Below, piece after piece: positions 44,021 through 54,199 of a DNA stretch of 64,000 bases; the stretch's first letter is position 1; each line of letters opens with the position of its first letter. The stretch lies in the NCBI RefSeq assembly GCF_004217615.1, contig NZ_SHLD01000001.1, forward strand, positions 496,001-560,000. Direction: 5' to 3'. Made by a program: the position numbers and the translations under genes. Below the pieces are notes generated by a model, which made no database searches, was not told where the DNA came from, and saw nothing but the letters and a program-made list of their open reading frames with translations. This stretch comes from Micromonospora kangleipakensis. Lineage in GTDB: Bacteria > Actinomycetota > Actinomycetes > Mycobacteriales > Micromonosporaceae.

Positions 44021-45541
44021 CTACCGAGTGGACGCCCGCCCGTCAGGCCCGCGACGGCGGCGGTCGTCGGGTGGGGTCGAGGCGGGCAGCGACGGGCACG
44101 GCTGGGCGCCGGGCGCCTCCCGGGGCGGCCGGTGGATCAGCAGCGCGGCCATCGCCGCGCCGGCCAGCAGCAGCCCGGCGCACCAGAGCAGCGCCCCGCG
44201 GAAGGCGTCGGTCAGCGCCGGCTTCTGCTCGTAGCCGGTGCCGGAGAGGCCGACCAGCAGCGGCAGCGCGGCCACCGCCAGCAGGCTGCCGGCCCGGGAC
44301 GCCGCGTTGTTGAACCCGCTCGCCACCCCGGCGTACCGGTCCGCCACGGCGGCCAGCACGGAGGCGGTCAGCGGCGCCACGACCAGGGTCAGGCCCGCTC
44401 CGAAGAGGACCACCCCGGGCAGCACGTCCGTCAGGTACGACGCGCCCGGGCCGACCCGGCGCAGCAGCAGCAGGCCGACGGCGGCGACCACCGGGCCGAC
44501 GGTCAGCGGCAGCCGGGGACCGATCCGGGCGGAGAGCGCGCCCGCCCGCGACGAGCCGACCGCCAGCAGCACCGTCATCGGCACGGTGGCCAGGCCGGTG
44601 AGCAGCGCCGACCAGCCGACCACGTTCTGCAGGTAGACGGCGAGGAAGAAGGTAAAGCCGCCGAGGGCCGCGTACACCACCACGGTGAAGATGTTGAGCA
44701 CCGAGAAGAGCCGGCTGCTGAAGAGACCGGTGGGGAGCATCGCCGTGTCCCCGCGCCGCCGCTCCACCAGCACGAAGACCACCGCGGCGACCACCCCGAC
44801 CAGCACCGAGACCAGCACCGGCAGGGAGCCGACGCCGCGGGCCGGGGCGTCGATCAGGGCGTACGTGACGCCGCCGAGGCCGAGCGCGCCGAGCAGCGTG
44901 CCCGCCACGTCGAACCGGCGCCGCCCCGCGCCGGTACGCGAGACGTTCTCGTCCCGGCTCTCCGGCACCCAGCGCAGCGCGGCGAGCACCACACCCACGG
45001 CCAGCGGCACGTTGATGAAGAAGATCCACCGCCAGGAGAGCGTGTCGATCAGCCAGCCGCCGAGGAGCGGACCGAGTGCGGTGGAGACCCCGGAGAGCCC
45101 GGCCCACATGCCGATCGCCTTGCCCCGGTCGTCCGGGTGGAAGCTGGCCTGGAGCACGGAGAGCGACCCCGGGGTGAGCAGCGCCCCGCCGGCGCCCTGG
45201 AGGAACCGGGCCGCGATCAGCCAGCCGGTGCCCTGGGACAGTCCGCAGAGCACGGAGGCCACGGCGAACCACACCACCCCGAGCAGGAAGACGCGGCGGC
45301 GGCCGAACCGGTCGCCGAGCGCCCCGCCGAGCAGCACGAACGCGGCCAGCATCAGCAGGTACCCGTTCACCGTCCACTGCAGACCGGCGACGGTCGCACC
45401 GAGCTCGGCGCCGAGACGGGGCAGTGCCACGTTCACCACCGTGCTGTCGAGGAACACCATGCCGGAGGCGAGGACGGCGGCGAGCAGCGTGCCCCGCCCG
45501 GCGGCGGTGCCCGTCCGGAGCGCGGGAGCGGGTGCGGTCAT
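44021..45541 (-). CDS. MFS transporter, DHA2 (EmrB/QacA) type
   Basis: The 506-residue protein starts at the ATG at 45541. It has the DHA2-family motif FLDSTVVNVALPRLGAELGA in helix 1, WTVNGYLLMLAAFVLLGGAL, the A-motif GDRFGRRRVFLLG and motif C GPLLGGWLIDTLSWRWIFFI. About fourteen hydrophobic segments fit the 14-helix drug:proton antiporters. It is a likely multidrug efflux pump. The C-terminal 30 residues are Pro/Arg-rich and disordered. It is divergent from the HNH lipoprotein gene, 108 bp apart. Confidence 0.92.
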   Translation of the reverse strand: MTAPAPALRTGTAAGRGTLLAAVLASGMVFLDSTVVNVALPRLGAELGATVAGLQWTVNGYLLMLAAFVLLGGALGDRFGRRRVFLLGVVWFAVASVLCGLSQGTGWLIAARFLQGAGGALLTPGSLSVLQASFHPDDRGKAIGMWAGLSGVSTALGPLLGGWLIDTLSWRWIFFINVPLAVGVVLAALRWVPESRDENVSRTGAGRRRFDVAGTLLGALGLGGVTYALIDAPARGVGSLPVLVSVLVGVVAAVVFVLVERRRGDTAMLPTGLFSSRLFSVLNIFTVVVYAALGGFTFFLAVYLQNVVGWSALLTGLATVPMTVLLAVGSSRAGALSARIGPRLPLTVGPVVAAVGLLLLRRVGPGASYLTDVLPGVVLFGAGLTLVVAPLTASVLAAVADRYAGVASGFNNAASRAGSLLAVAALPLLVGLSGTGYEQKPALTDAFRGALLWCAGLLLAGAAMAALLIHRPPREAPGAQPCPSLPASTPPDDRRRRGPDGRASTR

Positions 45542-45649
45542 GGCTACCAATCTGCCCGCGATCCGATCCGGACGCCACGAATCACAGAAACCGGCCCGGG
45601 GGTACTGTGCGGGATCGCCGGGAGCCCGCAAGCTGGAGAGGTGTCGTCT

Positions 45650-46306
45650 GTGCGTACCAGATCAGGAGCTCGTGCCGCGGTGGCGGCGGCGCTCGCCGCG
45701 GCGATCGCCCTCGGCGCGGCCGGTTGCGTGCCGGTTGACGAGCCGGAGGCGGCGCCGAGCAGCGCCGGCAACGTCTCCCAACAGCTCGGTGAGCTGACCG
45801 TCGCGAGTGCCGGGTCGATGAAGGGCTACAGCCGCGCCCGGTTCCCGCACTGGCGGGACACCGGGAAGAACTGCGACGTCCGCGACACCGTCCTCCAGCG
45901 CGACGGGGAGAGCATCAAGCTCTCCGGCTGCAACGTGGTGGGCGGGCACTGGGAGAGCGCCTACGACGGCCGGGTCTTCACCGACCCGTCGGACGTGGAC
46001 ATCGACCATGTGGTGCCGCTGGCCAACGCGTGGCGCTCGGGCGCGGACGAGTGGGACGACTCGAAGCGCGGCGACTTCGCCAACGATCTGACCCGGCCAC
46101 AGCTCATCGCGGTTTCCCTGACCTCCAACCGGGCAAAGGGTGACCAGGACCCGTCCCGGTGGAAGCCGGCGAACCGGTCGTACTGGTGCCAGTACGCCGC
46201 CGACTGGGTAACGGTCAAGCACTACTGGCGGCTGACGGTGACCAGCGCCGAAAAGACCGCCCTGACGGACATGTTGGAGGGCTGCACATGGGCGAACAAG
46301 CCGTGA
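45650..46306 (+). CDS. Secreted HNH-type nuclease lipoprotein (DUF1524-like)
   Basis: The 218-residue protein starts at a GTG at 45650 with GGAGAG upstream. A signal peptide with lipobox LGAAGC predicts export and lipidation. The mature domain has GYSRARFPHWRDTGKNCDVR, DVDIDHVVPLANAWRSGADE, with the DHVVP His metal/catalytic centre of HNH endonucleases, and LTSNRAKGDQDPSRWKP with the Asn and His-like end. This is the GmrSD/DUF1524-type HNH family common as exported nucleases in actinobacteria. It probably degrades extracellular DNA. Confidence 0.88.
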   Translation: MRTRSGARAAVAAALAAAIALGAAGCVPVDEPEAAPSSAGNVSQQLGELTVASAGSMKGYSRARFPHWRDTGKNCDVRDTVLQRDGESIKLSGCNVVGGHWESAYDGRVFTDPSDVDIDHVVPLANAWRSGADEWDDSKRGDFANDLTRPQLIAVSLTSNRAKGDQDPSRWKPANRSYWCQYAADWVTVKHYWRLTVTSAEKTALTDMLEGCTWANKP

Positions 46307-46776
46307 CCGGGGCCGGGGCGACGCCCGCCCCGAAGCAGATGCCGGACGCCGGTGGCGAGGACGCCGCGGCGGCCACCGGCGGCGGCGCCGGACCGACCAC
46401 CGCCGGACCGACCACCGCCGGGATGACCGTGGACGGCGCCCCGGCGGCGTCCGCGGACGTCTCCGGGGCGGGCATGTCCGCCGACGCCGTCCCGGCGACT
46501 CCCGCCGGTGGCGCACCGGCCGTCGGGCCGCAGCAGCGGACCACCGACATCACCGCCGGACCGGGCGGGGTGATGACCGACGAGGCCGGCGTGGTGACCG
46601 GGGAGCTGACCCTGCGCACCGAGTACGCCGACGGCCAGGTGACCCTGCGGGTGCAGTACAAGGACGCCGACGAGTGGTACGCGGTGACCGGCGGGAAGAC
46701 CGCGCTGGCCGACCCGGCCGGCCTGGACGCGGTGCACGCCGTCGCCGTCGCCCTGCTCGACCGCCCCGAGGGCTGA
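46288..46776 (+). CDS. Ala/Gly/Pro-rich hypothetical protein
   Basis: The 162-residue protein starts at the ATG at 46288, inside the last codons of the nuclease gene (19-bp overlap), with GGAGG seven bases upstream. The first 95 residues are a low-complexity Ala/Gly/Thr/Pro segment. The remaining part, TGELTLRTEYADGQVTLRVQ through DADEWYAVTGGKTALADPAG, is a small beta-rich domain seen in actinobacterial hypothetical proteins. There is no signal peptide. Its function is not known. A strong terminator follows. Confidence 0.7.
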   Translation: MGEQAVTGAGATPAPKQMPDAGGEDAAAATGGGAGPTTAGPTTAGMTVDGAPAASADVSGAGMSADAVPATPAGGAPAVGPQQRTTDITAGPGGVMTDEAGVVTGELTLRTEYADGQVTLRVQYKDADEWYAVTGGKTALADPAGLDAVHAVAVALLDRPEG

Positions 46777-46787
46777 CCGGGACACGA

Positions 46788-46825
46788 CGAGGCCCCCTTC
46801 CCCCGGCTCGGGGAAGGGGGCCTCG
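46788..46825. terminator. Bidirectional terminator
   Basis: A perfect 16-bp stem, CGAGGCCCCCTTCCCC with GGGGAAGGGGGCCTCG (46788-46803 and 46810-46825), has a 6-nt loop. It separates the nuclease/hypothetical pair from the convergent peptide transporter operon. Confidence 0.9.
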
Positions 46826-46833
46826 TGCCGTTG

Positions 46834-47927
<1,094 letters not shown>

Positions 47928-47931
<4 letters not shown>

Positions 47932-48914
47932 GGGACCGTCACCTCCACCGGAACGGGGTTGTTGCATCGCAGGTCGCCGCCGGTCGCGGTCGGCTCCAGC
48001 GGGGGCGCGCCCTCCAGACAGGCGTCCACCACGTGGTCGCAGCGGGGCGCGAAGGCGCACCCCTCGGTCCATGGGATGTTGTCGGCCACCGAGCCCCGGA
48101 TGGCGTGCAGCCGCTCACCGCGCACCGAGTCCAGCCTCGGCACGGAGTTCAGCAGACCGTGCGTGTACGGATGCCTGGGCCGGGCGAACAGCTCGTGCCG
48201 GGCCGCCCGCTCCACCACCTTGCCGCCGTAGAGCACGTTGACGGTGTCGCAGAGGCCGGCCACCACACCGAGGTCGTGCGTGATCATGATGAGCGCGGTG
48301 CCGGTCTCGTCGACGAGCTGCTTGAGCAGGGTGAGGATCTGCGCCTGGATGGTCACGTCCAACGCGGTGGTCGGCTCGTCGGCGATCAGCAGCCGCGGCT
48401 TGCAGGCCAGCGCGATGGCGATCAGCGCGCGCTGGCGCATCCCGCCGGAGATCTGGTGCGGGTACTCCTTGAGCCGGCGTTCCGGGTCCGGGATGCCGAC
48501 CGCGTCAAGCAGCTGCCGGGCCTCCCGCAGGGCCTTCCTCCGGTCCATCCCCTGGTGCCGTTCGAGCACCTCGGCGACCTGCACCCCGATCGGGATCACC
48601 GGGTTCAGCGAGGAGAGCGGGTCCTGAAAGATCATGCCGATGTCCCGGCCGCGCCGGTCCCGCATGTCGTCCGGGCGCAGCTTGAGCAGGTTGGCGCCCT
48701 CGAAGAGCACCTCACCGGTGACCTTGTTGCCCCGCTTCGGCAGCAGGCCCATGATCGCCAGGCTGGTCACGCTCTTACCGCAGCCGGACTCGCCGACCAG
48801 ACCGACGGTCTGCCCCGGCTCCACGCTGAAGCTCACCTTGTCGACCGCGGTGAACGGCCGCTCACCGCGGCGCTGGAACACCACGCTCAGATCGCGTACG
48901 TCGAGCAGGCTCAT
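47928..48914 (-). CDS. Dipeptide/oligopeptide ABC transporter ATP-binding protein (DppD-like)
   Basis: The 328-residue protein has Walker [30 protein letters not shown], signature [14 protein letters not shown] and Walker [15 protein letters not shown], and ends with the oligopeptide-type tail [20 protein letters not shown]. It pairs with the DppF-like ATPase downstream. The 112 bp before it, up to the DppC-like gene, do not look coding. Confidence 0.92.
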
Positions 48915-49026
48915 CGGGTCACTTCCTCATCACGCTGGTCCTTCGCTCGCGACAGCGGGCCTCGCAGGCTCACTCCTCGCGCTCCCTGCCGGCGTCCGCC
49001 GGCCGTGCTGGTCCGTCGCATCGCCG
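48915..49026. other. Non-coding gap in the peptide transporter operon
   Basis: This gap holds a repetitive GC-rich segment, CTCGCGACAGCGGGCCTCGC followed by AGGCTCACTCCTCGCGCTCC. I recall similar segments recurring between genes in Micromonosporaceae. Its effect on the operon is unknown. Confidence 0.35.
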
Positions 49027-50067
49027 TCACCGCCGGTTCTTCGGGTCGATCGCCTCGCGCATCGCCTCACCGAGCAGGGTGAAGCCGAGCGCGACCACGA
49101 TGATCGCGAGCGCCGGGTAGTAGGCAAGTTCGGGACGGACCTCGAAATAGCGCTGACCGTCCACACCGAGCATCAGACCCCACTCGGCGCGGTTGATGTC
49201 CGGGTCGCCGAGCCCGAGGAAGGAGAGCGAGGCGGCCTCCAGGATGGCGGTGGACAGGGTCAACGTGGCCTGCACGATCACCGCGGTCATCGCGTTGGGC
49301 AGCATGTGCCGGAGCACGATGTTGCGTTGCTTCACGCCCAGCGCCCGGGCGGCCAGCACGTGGTCGCTCTCCCGCTGGGCCAGCATCGAACCACGCAGCA
49401 GCCGGGCGAAGATCGGCACGTTGACGATGGCCACCGCGAAGATGACCGTCCACTGGCTGGACCGGCTGGCCATGGCCACCAGGCTGATCGCCAGCAGCAG
49501 GGCGGGCAGGGCCAGCATCACGTCGGTGAAGCGCATCAGGATGTTGTCGACCCAGCCGCCGAAGGCGCCGGAGATCGCCCCGATGAGCACGCCGAGGCTC
49601 AGCCCGATCAGGGTGGCGACCACGCCGACGAAGAGGGTCTGCCGGGCGCCGTAGATCATGCGGGAGAAGAAGTCCCGCCCGAGTGGGTCGGATCCGAGCG
49701 GGAACTCGCTGCTGGCACCGGGAATGTTGTCGACGGTCAGGTTCTTCGTGAGCTCGTCGAAGCGCTGCGCCGGGTCGTGTGGCGCGAGCAGCGGCGCGAA
49801 GATCGCCATCAGGACGAAGAGCGCGACGATCGACGCGCCGACGATGGCAACCGGGTTGCGCCGCAACCGACGGATCGCGTCCCGGACGAGGCTCACGCCG
49901 CCCTTGTCGGCGCTCGCGCGGGCCAGTTCGTCCAGTCGCGCCTTCTTGCGCTCGCCGAGCAGCCCGATGCCGCGCTCGCTCATGCCCGGACGGCGCTCGT
50001 CGGTGCCGGGCTGGTCCGCGCCGTCGCGGGGGGCGGCCACGCCGGGCCGGGTGATCGGGTCACTCAT
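49027..50067 (-). CDS. Dipeptide/oligopeptide ABC transporter permease (DppC-like)
   Basis: The 346-residue protein has an N-terminal hydrophilic region of about 65 residues, then an OppC-type domain with FAPLLAPHDPAQRFDELTKN, FPLGSDPLGRDFFSRMIYGA and five to six hydrophobic segments. The EAA-like loop EAASLSFLGLGDPDINRAEW is present near the end. It overlaps the upstream permease gene by four bases. It forms the inner-membrane pore with the DppB-like protein. Confidence 0.93.
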   Translation of the reverse strand: MSDPITRPGVAAPRDGADQPGTDERRPGMSERGIGLLGERKKARLDELARASADKGGVSLVRDAIRRLRRNPVAIVGASIVALFVLMAIFAPLLAPHDPAQRFDELTKNLTVDNIPGASSEFPLGSDPLGRDFFSRMIYGARQTLFVGVVATLIGLSLGVLIGAISGAFGGWVDNILMRFTDVMLALPALLLAISLVAMASRSSQWTVIFAVAIVNVPIFARLLRGSMLAQRESDHVLAARALGVKQRNIVLRHMLPNAMTAVIVQATLTLSTAILEAASLSFLGLGDPDINRAEWGLMLGVDGQRYFEVRPELAYYPALAIIVVALGFTLLGEAMREAIDPKNRR

Positions 50068-51071
50068 CGCACACGCACCCTCGGATCGATGAAGGCGTAG
50101 GAGAGGTCGACCAGGAGGTTGACCACCACGAAGACCAGCGCGGCCAGCAGGATCAGCGCCTGGAGCACCGGATAGTCGCGGCCGCCGCTGATCGAGTCCG
50201 TGATCAGCGTGCCGAGGCCGCCCCAGTTGTAGACCTTCTCGGTGAGCACCGCGCCGGAGAGCAGCGCGCCGGTCTGCAGGCCGATGGTGGTGACCACCGG
50301 CAGCAGGGCGTTGCGCAGGATGTGCCGGCCCCGGATGACGCGGTGCCGCAGGCCCTTGGCCTCGGCGGTGCGGACGTAGTCCTCGTTGAGCACGTCCAGC
50401 ACGCTGGCCCGGGTGATCCGGACGATCACCGCCAGCGGAATGGTGGCCAGGGTGAACGCCGGCAGGATGAGGTGCCAGAGCGCGTCGGCGGTGGCGTCGA
50501 ACTCCCGGGTGAGCAGCCCGTCGAGGACGAAGAAGCCGGTGACCTCGGTGTTGTCCACGCCGGTACTGAGCCGCCCGGAGGGCGGGAACCAGTGGATGTT
50601 CTGGGTGAAGACGTCCTTGAGCAGGTAGCCCAGGAAGAAGATCGGGATCGAGATGCCGAGCAGGGTGCCCGCGATGCTCAGATTGTCCAGCAGCCGACCG
50701 CGGTGCCGGGCAGCGAGGTAGCCGAGCGGCACGCCGAGCCCGACCGCAATGATCATGGCAACCAGGGCCAGCTCGATGGTGGCCGGAAAGGCGCGACCGA
50801 TCACCTCGGCGACGGGGTCACCGGTCCGGATCGAGTTGCCGAAGTCGCCGGTCAGGACCCGCTGCATGAACTTGCCGTACTGCACCAGGATCGGCTGGTC
50901 GTAGCCGAGCGCCTTGGTCAGCAGCGCGCGCCGCTCGGGGGTGGCCCGCTCACCGAGCAGCGCCTCGATCGGGCCGCCGGGCAGGTTCCGCAACCAGATG
51001 AAGATGAGCGCGGACAGCGCTATCAGGGTCACCGCGAGCTGTAGCAGGCGGCGGACTATGACTCGCAACAT
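50064..51071 (-). CDS. Dipeptide/oligopeptide ABC transporter permease (DppB-like)
   Basis: The 335-residue protein has an N-terminal OppB-type motif (LRVIVRRLLQLAVTLIALSA, then FIWLRNLPGGPIEALLG), about six hydrophobic segments and the EAA-type loop RTAEAKGLRHRVIRGRHILR. It is the first permease gene after the substrate-binding protein gene. A long hairpin separates it from that gene. Confidence 0.93.
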   Translation of the reverse strand: MLRVIVRRLLQLAVTLIALSALIFIWLRNLPGGPIEALLGERATPERRALLTKALGYDQPILVQYGKFMQRVLTGDFGNSIRTGDPVAEVIGRAFPATIELALVAMIIAVGLGVPLGYLAARHRGRLLDNLSIAGTLLGISIPIFFLGYLLKDVFTQNIHWFPPSGRLSTGVDNTEVTGFFVLDGLLTREFDATADALWHLILPAFTLATIPLAVIVRITRASVLDVLNEDYVRTAEAKGLRHRVIRGRHILRNALLPVVTTIGLQTGALLSGAVLTEKVYNWGGLGTLITDSISGGRDYPVLQALILLAALVFVVVNLLVDLSYAFIDPRVRVR

Positions 51072-51101
51072 CTCTCACACCAGATTCTCGATATCAGCGG
51101 T

Positions 51102-51138
51102 TCGGCCCGGGCCGGGGCGTATGCCCGGCCCGGGCCGA
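51102..51138 (-). terminator. Intercistronic hairpin between dppA-like and dppB-like genes
   Basis: A perfect 15-bp stem, TCGGCCCGGGCCGGG with CCCGGCCCGGGCCGA (51102-51116 and 51124-51138), sits in the 101-bp gap between the two genes. It probably lowers readthrough into the permease genes, so the binding protein is made in excess, as is common for such operons. Confidence 0.7.
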
Positions 51139-51172
51139 TCCCGCGTACGGCGTCAGCGGTTCAGCGGCGTGA

Positions 51173-52843
51173 TCAGCCGACGCTGACGGTGTTGAACCGC
51201 TCGTCGGTCAGCGGGCTGGCGACCAGACCCTTGACGTCCTTGGTGACGACGATGGCCGGCGGGGCGTGCCAGATCGGCACGGCCGGCAGCCACTTGGCGG
51301 CGATGTCGCGGTTGACCTGCTCCCAGGCGGCCTTCTTGCCGGCCTCGTCGACGGTGCCGTCGGCCTTGGTGATGGCGTCGAACATCTCGGTCATCGCCTG
51401 GTCGCCGAACTCGACCTTGCCGCGACCGAAGAAGGTGCCGACGAAGTTGCCCGGGTCGTTGTAGTCACCCGTCCAGCCGAGGATGTGCAGGTCCTGCTTG
51501 CCGAACTGCTGCACGTCGTCCTTGTAGCCACCGTTCCACGGGCGGGCCACACCGTTGACCTTGATGCCGACGGCCTGCAGGTCGTTGGCGAGGACGGTGA
51601 AGATCTCCTGCGGGTTCGGCATGTACGGCCGGGAGACGTCAGTCGGGTAGTAGAAGTTGAGCGTCAGGTTCTGCACGCCCGCGTCCTTGAGCAGCTGCTT
51701 GGCCTTCTCCGGGTTGTAGTCGTACTTCTGCACGTCGGAGGCGTAGCCGAGCACGGTGTCCGGCATGAACTCGTCGGCGACCTTGGTGCCACCCGGGCCC
51801 TTGGTCTGGACGAGCTGCTGACGGTTGAGGGCGTAGGCGATCGCCTGCCGCACCCGCAGGTCCTTCAGCTTCGGGTTCTTCTGGTTGAAGCCCAGGTAGA
51901 GGATGTTGAACGCCGGACGGTCGAGGACCTGGAAGCCCTCGCCGGAGAGGGCCTTGCGGTCGGCCGGGGCCGGGAAGTCGATGCCCTGGACGGTGCCGGC
52001 GCGCAGCTCCTGCTTACGGGTGTTCTCATCCTTGATGACCTTGATGACGAGCTTGTCGACCTTGGCCTTGTCGCCCCAGTAGTCGGGGTTCCGGTTCAGG
52101 GTGATCTCACCCTTGGCCTTGTCCCACCCGCCGAAGGAGAACGGGCCGGTGCCGACCGGGTGCTCGTTGGCGAACGCGCTGTACTCGAAGGAGTCGCCGT
52201 TCTGCTTCACCGCGTCGGCGTCGTACTTCTTCAGCGCCTCGGGGCTGGCGATCGACAGCGCGGTCAGCGCGAAGGCACCGGGGAAGGCGCCCTTGTACTG
52301 GTTCATCGTGACGACGGCGGTGCCGTCGTCCTTGGCCTCGCACTTGTTGTAGACCGGCTGGCCGACGCCCTCGGCCTCGTTCTTGGCGAAGCCGCCGAAG
52401 ACGTCCGAGTAGTAGATCATCTGGGACTGGGCGGCGGCGCCCTTCATGTTGAACCAGCGGTCGAAGTTGAAGCAGACCGCGGCCGCGTTGAAGGGGGTGC
52501 CGTCGTGGAACTTCACGCCCTTGCGGAGCTTGAAGGTCCAGACCTTGCCGTCGGCGTCGTGCTCCCAGCTCTCCGCCAGGGCGCCCTGCAGATCGGCCGT
52601 GCCCGGCTTGTTCTGGATCAGGGTGTCGTACATCTGGCGGATCGGCCGGAACGACTCACCGTCGTCGTTGAAGATCGGGTCGAAGTTCTTCGGGTCACCG
52701 GCCCCCGCGAAGACGAAGGTGCCACCAGTCTTGGCGCCACCGCCCGCATCGTCGCGCTCGCTCTTGGCGCAGCCGGACGCCCCGACCGCCAGAGCGGCAG
52801 CGGCCGCGAGGGCCACGGCCGCTTTAAGCCTGCCTGCCTGCAT
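51173..52843 (-). CDS. Peptide ABC transporter substrate-binding lipoprotein (DppA-like)
   Basis: The 556-residue protein has a signal peptide with lipobox VGASGC (MQAGRLKAAVALAAAAALAV). The mature part is an SBP_bac_5 protein with FVFAGAGDPKNFDPIFNDDG, the block LAESWEHDADGKVWTFKLRK, GVKFHDGTPFNAAAV and HPVGTGPFSFGGWDKAKGEI. It should bind peptides outside the membrane and deliver them to the DppB/C pore. The operon start is on the minus strand from about 52,850, and the 284-bp gap upstream of it holds no other gene. Confidence 0.93.
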   Translation of the reverse strand: MQAGRLKAAVALAAAAALAVGASGCAKSERDDAGGGAKTGGTFVFAGAGDPKNFDPIFNDDGESFRPIRQMYDTLIQNKPGTADLQGALAESWEHDADGKVWTFKLRKGVKFHDGTPFNAAAVCFNFDRWFNMKGAAAQSQMIYYSDVFGGFAKNEAEGVGQPVYNKCEAKDDGTAVVTMNQYKGAFPGAFALTALSIASPEALKKYDADAVKQNGDSFEYSAFANEHPVGTGPFSFGGWDKAKGEITLNRNPDYWGDKAKVDKLVIKVIKDENTRKQELRAGTVQGIDFPAPADRKALSGEGFQVLDRPAFNILYLGFNQKNPKLKDLRVRQAIAYALNRQQLVQTKGPGGTKVADEFMPDTVLGYASDVQKYDYNPEKAKQLLKDAGVQNLTLNFYYPTDVSRPYMPNPQEIFTVLANDLQAVGIKVNGVARPWNGGYKDDVQQFGKQDLHILGWTGDYNDPGNFVGTFFGRGKVEFGDQAMTEMFDAITKADGTVDEAGKKAAWEQVNRDIAAKWLPAVPIWHAPPAIVVTKDVKGLVASPLTDERFNTVSVG

Positions 52844-53127
52844 CTCTCACCTCTGTCATGCGCATGACCACGCCGAGTTGTGGCTCAGTCCGTGTGCCGG
52901 AGGCTATGACACGACACACGGAAGCGGAACGCCCGTTAGGCAATCGCTATCAAGCCGACACCAAGTAGTCGGGTCTGACACTGCCCGATCTCCAGGCAAA
53001 CGGGCCTGTCACAGCACGAGGCGGAGCCTGGGATCAGGCAGATCGCAACAAATCGCCCGACTGTCGGGCCGGGAACCGTGCGCGTGGCGCTCGGCACTCG
53101 TCCCACATTCCGGGTATGCGGATAGAG

Positions 53128-53157
53128 CTGGCCGGCACCCGAAGAGGTGCCGGCCAG
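53128..53157 (-). terminator. Terminator of the dnaX-ybaB-recR operon
   Basis: A perfect 12-bp stem, CTGGCCGGCACC with GGTGCCGGCCAG (53128-53139 and 53146-53157), lies 17 bp beyond the recR stop codon. Confidence 0.8.
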
Positions 53158-53174
53158 TGTGCCCGTGGCGTCGG

Positions 53175-53768
53175 TCAGACGGCCCGGCGGCCCTCGAACG
53201 CCCGACCCAGGGTGATCTCGTCGGCGTACTCCAGGTCACCGCCGACCGGCAGTCCGCTGGCCAGCCGGGTCACCGAGATCCCCATCGGCTTGACCATCAG
53301 GGCCAGGTACGTCGCGGTCGCCTCGCCCTCGGTGTTCGGGTCGGTGGCGAGGATCAGCTCGCGCACCGCGCCGCCGCTCAGCCGGGTCATCAGCTCGCGG
53401 ATCCGCAGGTTGTCCGGGCCGATCCCCTCCAGCGGATTGATCGCCCCGCCGAGCACGTGGTACCGGCCACGGAACTCACCGGTCCGCTCGATCGCCACCA
53501 CGTCCTTCGGCTCCTCGACCACGCAGAGCACCTCGTCGGTGCGCCGCGCGTCGCGGCAGATCCGACACTGCTCCGACTCGGCCACGTTGAAGCAGGTGGT
53601 GCAGAAGCGCACCAGCTCCTTGACCTTGCGCAGCGCGCCGGCCAGCCGGTTCACGTCGGCCGGATCCGCCGACAGGACGTGGAAGGCGATCCGCTGGGCG
53701 CTCTTCGGGCCCACGCCCGGCAGCCGCCCCAGCTCGTCGATCAGGTCCTGGATGGCACCCTCGTACAT
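53175..53768 (-). CDS. recR: Recombination mediator RecR
   Basis: The 197-residue protein has an N-terminal helix-hairpin-helix ([20 protein letters not shown]), the four-Cys zinc finger [18 protein letters not shown] and the Toprim domain with [12 protein letters not shown] and [19 protein letters not shown]. It helps load RecA at gaps with RecF/RecO. It is eight bases downstream of ybaB and is the last gene of the dnaX-ybaB-recR unit, a very conserved cluster. Confidence 0.97.
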   Translation of the reverse strand: MYEGAIQDLIDELGRLPGVGPKSAQRIAFHVLSADPADVNRLAGALRKVKELVRFCTTCFNVAESEQCRICRDARRTDEVLCVVEEPKDVVAIERTGEFRGRYHVLGGAINPLEGIGPDNLRIRELMTRLSGGAVRELILATDPNTEGEATATYLALMVKPMGISVTRLASGLPVGGDLEYADEITLGRAFEGRRAV

Positions 53769-53776
53769 CTGCCGGC

Positions 53777-54109
53777 TCAGAACCCGGGCAGGCCGAGGCC
53801 GCCCATGCCGCCCGCGACCGGGCCCATCTTCTGCTCGGTCAGCTCCCGGGCCGCCTCGGCGGCGTTGTGCACGGCCGCGACGACCAGGTCCTCCAGGGTC
53901 TCCACGTCCTCCGGGTCGACCGCCTTCGGGTCGATCTTGATGGACTTCAGCTCGCCGGTGCCGGCGACGGTCGCGGTGACCAGGCCACCGCCCGCGGTGC
54001 CGGTCAGCTCCGCGTCGGCCAGCTCAGCCTGAGCCTTGGCGATCTGCTGCTGCATCTTCTGCGCCTGCTTCAGCATCTGCTGCATGTTCGGCTGTCCACC
54101 TGGGCGCAC
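53777..54109 (-). CDS. ybaB: YbaB/EbfC nucleoid-associated protein
   Basis: The 110-residue protein is started at the GTG at 54109 ([20 protein letters not shown]), with AGGAGCC upstream; a longer start is not supported. It has [20 protein letters not shown], the central [20 protein letters not shown] and the C-terminal Gly/Met-rich tail usual for the family. It binds DNA and affects nucleoid structure. It is placed between dnaX and recR, as in most bacteria. Confidence 0.95.
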   Translation of the reverse strand: MRPGGQPNMQQMLKQAQKMQQQIAKAQAELADAELTGTAGGGLVTATVAGTGELKSIKIDPKAVDPEDVETLEDLVVAAVHNAAEAARELTEQKMGPVAGGMGGLGLPGF

Positions 54110-54199
54110 GGATGGCTCCTTCTCGCACTCGTCTGCTCGGCCGCCGCCCAGCCTAGTCGGGCGGCGGCACACGTCCTCGTCCTCAGCGCCGACGCGCGC

